From Bacteroidia bacterium (GTDB taxonomy: Bacteria > Bacteroidota > Bacteroidia > UBA4408), in contig JALRAS010000012.1 in assembly GCA_023262495.1 (NCBI GenBank), forward strand, positions 1-42,559: a stretch of 42,559 nt of DNA, written 5' to 3'. Positions 39,072 to 42,559 of the stretch are shown in pieces. The notes beneath the pieces are model-generated. The model saw only the letters and a list, made by a program, of their open reading frames with translations. It did no database searches and had not been told where the DNA came from. Each line of letters starts with the position of its first letter. Position 1 is the stretch's first letter. Both the position numbers and the translations under genes were made by a program.

Positions 39072-41459
39072 TTATCTTATTAATGTTACTGATCCTATTT
39101 TATCATACAATCTTCCTGACAAACTTTTTGCCGAGATTCTGTATGAATATACACCTTCAGGAACGTTTTTGCCTTCCCAAAAATAATTATTTAAGTTATT
39201 CCCATTGTTGTAAATAATTCCTCCCCAGCGGTCGAAGATAGTAAAATTTAATTCTTTCACCCCTTGCCCTCTTATTTCCCAAATATCATTTAATCCATCA
39301 TTGTTTGGTGTAAAGGCATTTGGAATCAATACGCGTAAATCAGGATTTACCCATACCACATTCACCACTGTGTCTATACAACCACTTGTATCCTTCATCA
39401 CCAATTGCACTTGATAACTTCCACTGTCTTGAAAAATATGTTCAGTGTGCAAATTTAATGAAGTTGTGCCATCTGCAAAATCCCACCAATTATTCATAGG
39501 ATTGATAGAATTATTGGTAAAGATAATATGATAATCGTCCTCCGGATCGGCATGGTAGCTGTAATCAGCAACCGGATAATTAAGTGATACCTGCACATTT
39601 GCAGTAGCCAAGCTGCCGCAACTATCGCTAACAGTAACTATATAAACAGAATTGTTAGTAGGGGAAACCGTAATTTCAGGAGCAGTTGATGTCACATTTG
39701 TCCAGCTGTACTCATAATTAGCAACACCTCCAAATACCTGAACACTTGCTGTAGCTGATTCTCCCAAGCATATTTTTATTTCCTCCGGTAAAAATGCAGT
39801 GAGCGGATTAACCTCTATCAAATTAATTCGTACTGTATCATAACCATGTAAAATGTTACAAGCATCGGTAACCTCAATCACATACCACTGATCTTCAGGA
39901 GTAATAAAAGTTGCTGTGCTACCCGGTGTGAAAGGATTTTGCCATGTAAAATTATAGGGAGGCGTTCCTCCTGTGGCTGAGGATGTAAAAGTTACAGGTT
40001 GATTGGGACAAACAATATCTTGATCTGAGGAGGCAGTTACAATAATTGGGGCTACAACCGGAACGTTTACGACAACCGTATCATAATCAAAAACTTGCTG
40101 ACAGGTATCTTGCACCATTACCACATAAGAAGTGGTTACTAAAGGATTTACTGTAATGCTTCGTGTACTTCCTAAACCATTTTGCCAGGTGTAAAAGTAA
40201 CCGGGAATTCCACCAATGGCGGAAGCATGTAACACTGCAGGATCACCGGCACAATTCAGGGTAGTATCATTACCGGCATTGGCTGTAATGGCAGGAACAT
40301 CAGCAATATACATATTGATGCTAGAAATTAATGTAGAGCAGGCACCGCCAATAGTAGTGATGGTAATAGTATCTAAACCTTCTGCGAGGTTGTCTTGATA
40401 GGCATTAATATTAATAAATGCCGACTGTTGCCCGGGCATGTATACCAAGCTATCGGCAAAATTAGTGTAGTCACCATTATTGGGAGTACCACTAATAATA
40501 AAGTGAACGGTATCACCCAGCGTAACATCGCCTGGTCTCATCATTTCAATACTTGCAACCCCACATCCTTCATAAAGTATCGAATCTGTTCCTCCGATAC
40601 TAACAGAGCCGGTTAGTTGCACCCCTTGGCTGCTGAAGCTGTTCGCCTCCAAAAACACCTTTGAATCAAGAGCGCTATCAGATCCATCGGCAATCGCAAT
40701 TCTAATATGATAAGTAAGTCCGCAAGTTACGGGTGACATTGCTGTTAGCACCGTGGTAAATCCATTTAATCCCACTGTAGTATTGCCCGGATTATCGATA
40801 TAATATTGTCCGTTTAAGGCAGGTTGAACCGAACTGATGGTAATTGGCAGTGGGGGATTGGAATTGGGCACCACGGCAATGTTTTGAGAATTTCCCGCGT
40901 ATGGTCCGTTGATGCCTGGACCACTGATGAAGAATCCAAAAACATCGTTAAAGCTTGTGTTGATGAATAATTGATACTCATTAGAACCAAACACATAACG
41001 AAATTTAACGGTGTCCGATGAAGGAACAAAATCGAACTCTAATACTGACACATCATAAACACCATTTACGCTAAAAACTTGATTAATCAGCGGAGGAACA
41101 GAGTTGGCTACGTTAAGAAGGTCGGGATAAATGATTGCGTTAAAGTTACCAACCCCTCCTATAAAACTATTGGGCATGGCATCAAGTACATTGCCGCTGC
41201 TCAATACAATTCCGCTATCTAAACCTAGATTAGAATTACTTCCATTAAAATATCCTAATTGAAGAGAAGAATTTGCTGCCGGAGTAAAAACAATGTTGCT
41301 TGCGGTAACACCTGTTCCTAGTAATACATTGTTTACTAAACTTGTGGCCGGATCAGGGGTGACATAATTGGTTGTGTTTACAACCAATTGAGCTTTCAAA
41401 TTAAATTGAAAAAGCAGCGATAGCGCAACCGAAGCAATAAATTTGAAACGATTTTTCAT
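39072..41459 (-). CDS. Choice-of-anchor L domain surface protein with PKD domain and T9SS type-B CTD
   Basis: 795 aa; N-terminal ~270 aa closely paralogous to the 1075-aa neighbour (FDFVPSSDTVKFRYVFGSNEYQ...FNDVFGFFISGPGINGPY); CTD VLIPNAFTPNNDGLNDIWEI...IFDRWGGIIY. Confidence 0.92.
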   Translation of the reverse strand: MKNRFKFIASVALSLLFQFNLKAQLVVNTTNYVTPDPATSLVNNVLLGTGVTASNIVFTPAANSSLQLGYFNGSNSNLGLDSGIVLSSGNVLDAMPNSFIGGVGNFNAIIYPDLLNVANSVPPLINQVFSVNGVYDVSVLEFDFVPSSDTVKFRYVFGSNEYQLFINTSFNDVFGFFISGPGINGPYAGNSQNIAVVPNSNPPLPITISSVQPALNGQYYIDNPGNTTVGLNGFTTVLTAMSPVTCGLTYHIRIAIADGSDSALDSKVFLEANSFSSQGVQLTGSVSIGGTDSILYEGCGVASIEMMRPGDVTLGDTVHFIISGTPNNGDYTNFADSLVYMPGQQSAFININAYQDNLAEGLDTITITTIGGACSTLISSINMYIADVPAITANAGNDTTLNCAGDPAVLHASAIGGIPGYFYTWQNGLGSTRSITVNPLVTTSYVVMVQDTCQQVFDYDTVVVNVPVVAPIIVTASSDQDIVCPNQPVTFTSSATGGTPPYNFTWQNPFTPGSTATFITPEDQWYVIEVTDACNILHGYDTVRINLIEVNPLTAFLPEEIKICLGESATASVQVFGGVANYEYSWTNVTSTAPEITVSPTNNSVYIVTVSDSCGSLATANVQVSLNYPVADYSYHADPEDDYHIIFTNNSINPMNNWWDFADGTTSLNLHTEHIFQDSGSYQVQLVMKDTSGCIDTVVNVVWVNPDLRVLIPNAFTPNNDGLNDIWEIRGQGVKELNFTIFDRWGGIIYNNGNNLNNYFWEGKNVPEGVYSYRISAKSLSGRLYDKIGSVTLIR

Positions 41460-41860
41460 GGTGTTCCTTTTGATCCTACTAATAATTAACGTTTTTTAAT
41501 TAATGTTCGTTAGTATAATCTTTGGTAAAGATATAAAAAAATTAATTCATCCCCTCAATTGATAATTTATACCCCCACCAATTACTGTTCAGTCCCAAGA
41601 TTTCTGTTCACACCGATGTGAAATAAATAATGACCATAATTTACTTTTACCGATATAATTCTTCAATCATTATTTATCGCTTGATGATTTTAAATTATTG
41701 GTCATATTTAACAAGCACATTGCCGTAAAATATAGCTTGAGTAGCTCCTAATAGTTTTTTGGGACTGATATTAATAGCGTGCTGGAATTATAGGAAACTC
41801 AATTCATTTTCAGTTATAAACGATGGTTTGTAAAAACAAAGAATATTAAGGGAAGTGCAA

Positions 41861-41889
41861 AAAAAAGCCTGACGAATTCAGGCTTTTTT
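41861..41889 (-). terminator. Intrinsic terminator downstream of gap
   Basis: AAAAAAGCCTGA-CGAAT-TCAGGCTTTTTT inverted repeat just past the minus-strand stop at 41907; symmetric A/T tracts allow bidirectional function. Confidence 0.8.
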
Positions 41890-41906
41890 GAAAATTTACA
41901 AACCGA

Positions 41907-42559
41907 TTAATAATACCTCATTCTAATTACACCGGCCAATTCTTTCGACAAGCGAATTACTTGACGTGTATATCCATACTCATTATCGTACCATACGTAC
42001 AATACCAAACTTTTTCCATCCTTTGAAACAATTGTTGCAGGGCTGTCAAAAATTGATGCACATGGATTACCAACTAAATCAGTTGACACAAGCTCGTTGG
42101 AATTTGAATATTGAATTTGCTCTACCAAATCACCATTTAATGCTGCATCTCTCATAATTTCGTTTACCTCATCTTTACTGCTTACCTTACTAATATTGAG
42201 ATTGAGGATTGCAAGCGACACATCAGGGGTTGGCACGCGCACAGCATTGCCGGTTAGCTTACCTGCCAAATGTGGCAATACTTTGGCAACAGCTTTATCG
42301 GCACCTGTCTCGGTAATCACCATATTTAAAGCAGCCGAACGACCTCTTCTATACTTTGCATGGTAATTGTCCAATAAATTTTGATCGTTGGTATATGAGT
42401 GTATGGTTTCAATGTGTCCTCTTTCAATACCCATTTTCTCATCAATAACTTTTAAGACAGGCACAATTGCATTGGTGGTGCAGGAAGCAGCCGAATAAAT
42501 TGTTTCGTTTTCATCCCATGAACCATTATTTACCCCATGTACAATATTTGGAATATCAC
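41907..42559 (-). CDS. gap: Glyceraldehyde-3-phosphate dehydrogenase, from upstream of the catalytic Cys to the C-terminus (5' end beyond window)
   Basis: Frame stays open to the window edge: DIPNIVHGVNNGSWDENETIYSAASCTTNAIVPVLKVIDEKMGIERGHIETIHSYTNDQ. The GTG used by the ORF track is an internal Val codon. Confidence 0.93.
   Translation of the reverse strand, partial: DIPNIVHGVNNGSWDENETIYSAASCTTNAIVPVLKVIDEKMGIERGHIETIHSYTNDQNLLDNYHAKYRRGRSAALNMVITETGADKAVAKVLPHLAGKLTGNAVRVPTPDVSLAILNLNISKVSSKDEVNEIMRDAALNGDLVEQIQYSNSNELVSTDLVGNPCASIFDSPATIVSKDGKSLVLYVWYDNEYGYTRQVIRLSKELAGVIRMRYY

Noticed and set aside
33122-41459. Large repetitive cluster considered as a polymorphic toxin or phage tail locus
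   Set aside because: All three proteins have clear N-terminal signals and T9SS type-B-like C-terminal domains; there is no toxin tip, immunity gene or phage structural gene.

Overview
This 42.6 kb window looks chromosomal and comes from a Bacteroidota-type bacterium. The evidence is T9SS C-terminal sorting domains, TTG/TAnnTTTG-type promoters and Bacteroidota-like gene families. I see no rRNA, tRNA, CRISPR array, transposase or phage gene. From left to right it contains: the 3' end of a PD-(D/E)XK/RecB-like nuclease; a beta-helix lipoprotein; a DUF1801 protein; RimO; a TPR-SpoIIE phosphatase; a fused acyl-CoA mutase of the IcmF type; a second DUF1801 protein; RecQ; a DinB-fold protein; an MFS transporter; an ABM-type monooxygenase; a TauE/SafE permease next to a CstB-like MBL/pseudorhodanese/rhodanese protein; two tandem double-FKBP isomerases; a pirin; a small secreted protein with an exact 40-aa W-x6-W repeat next to a T9SS subtilase; a CoA-transferase; a compact exopolysaccharide locus (GT2, WcaF-like, GT4, Wzy-like, GT, AsnB); a three-gene operon of large T9SS type-B surface proteins, two with choice-of-anchor L domains; and the catalytic-Cys-to-C-terminal part of GAPDH. 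No complete new defence or mobile system is evident. The candidates most worth follow-up are the W-repeat protein plus subtilase gene pair and the T9SS type-B adhesin operon, which has modular internal duplications. All family calls come from reading motifs; no database search was run.
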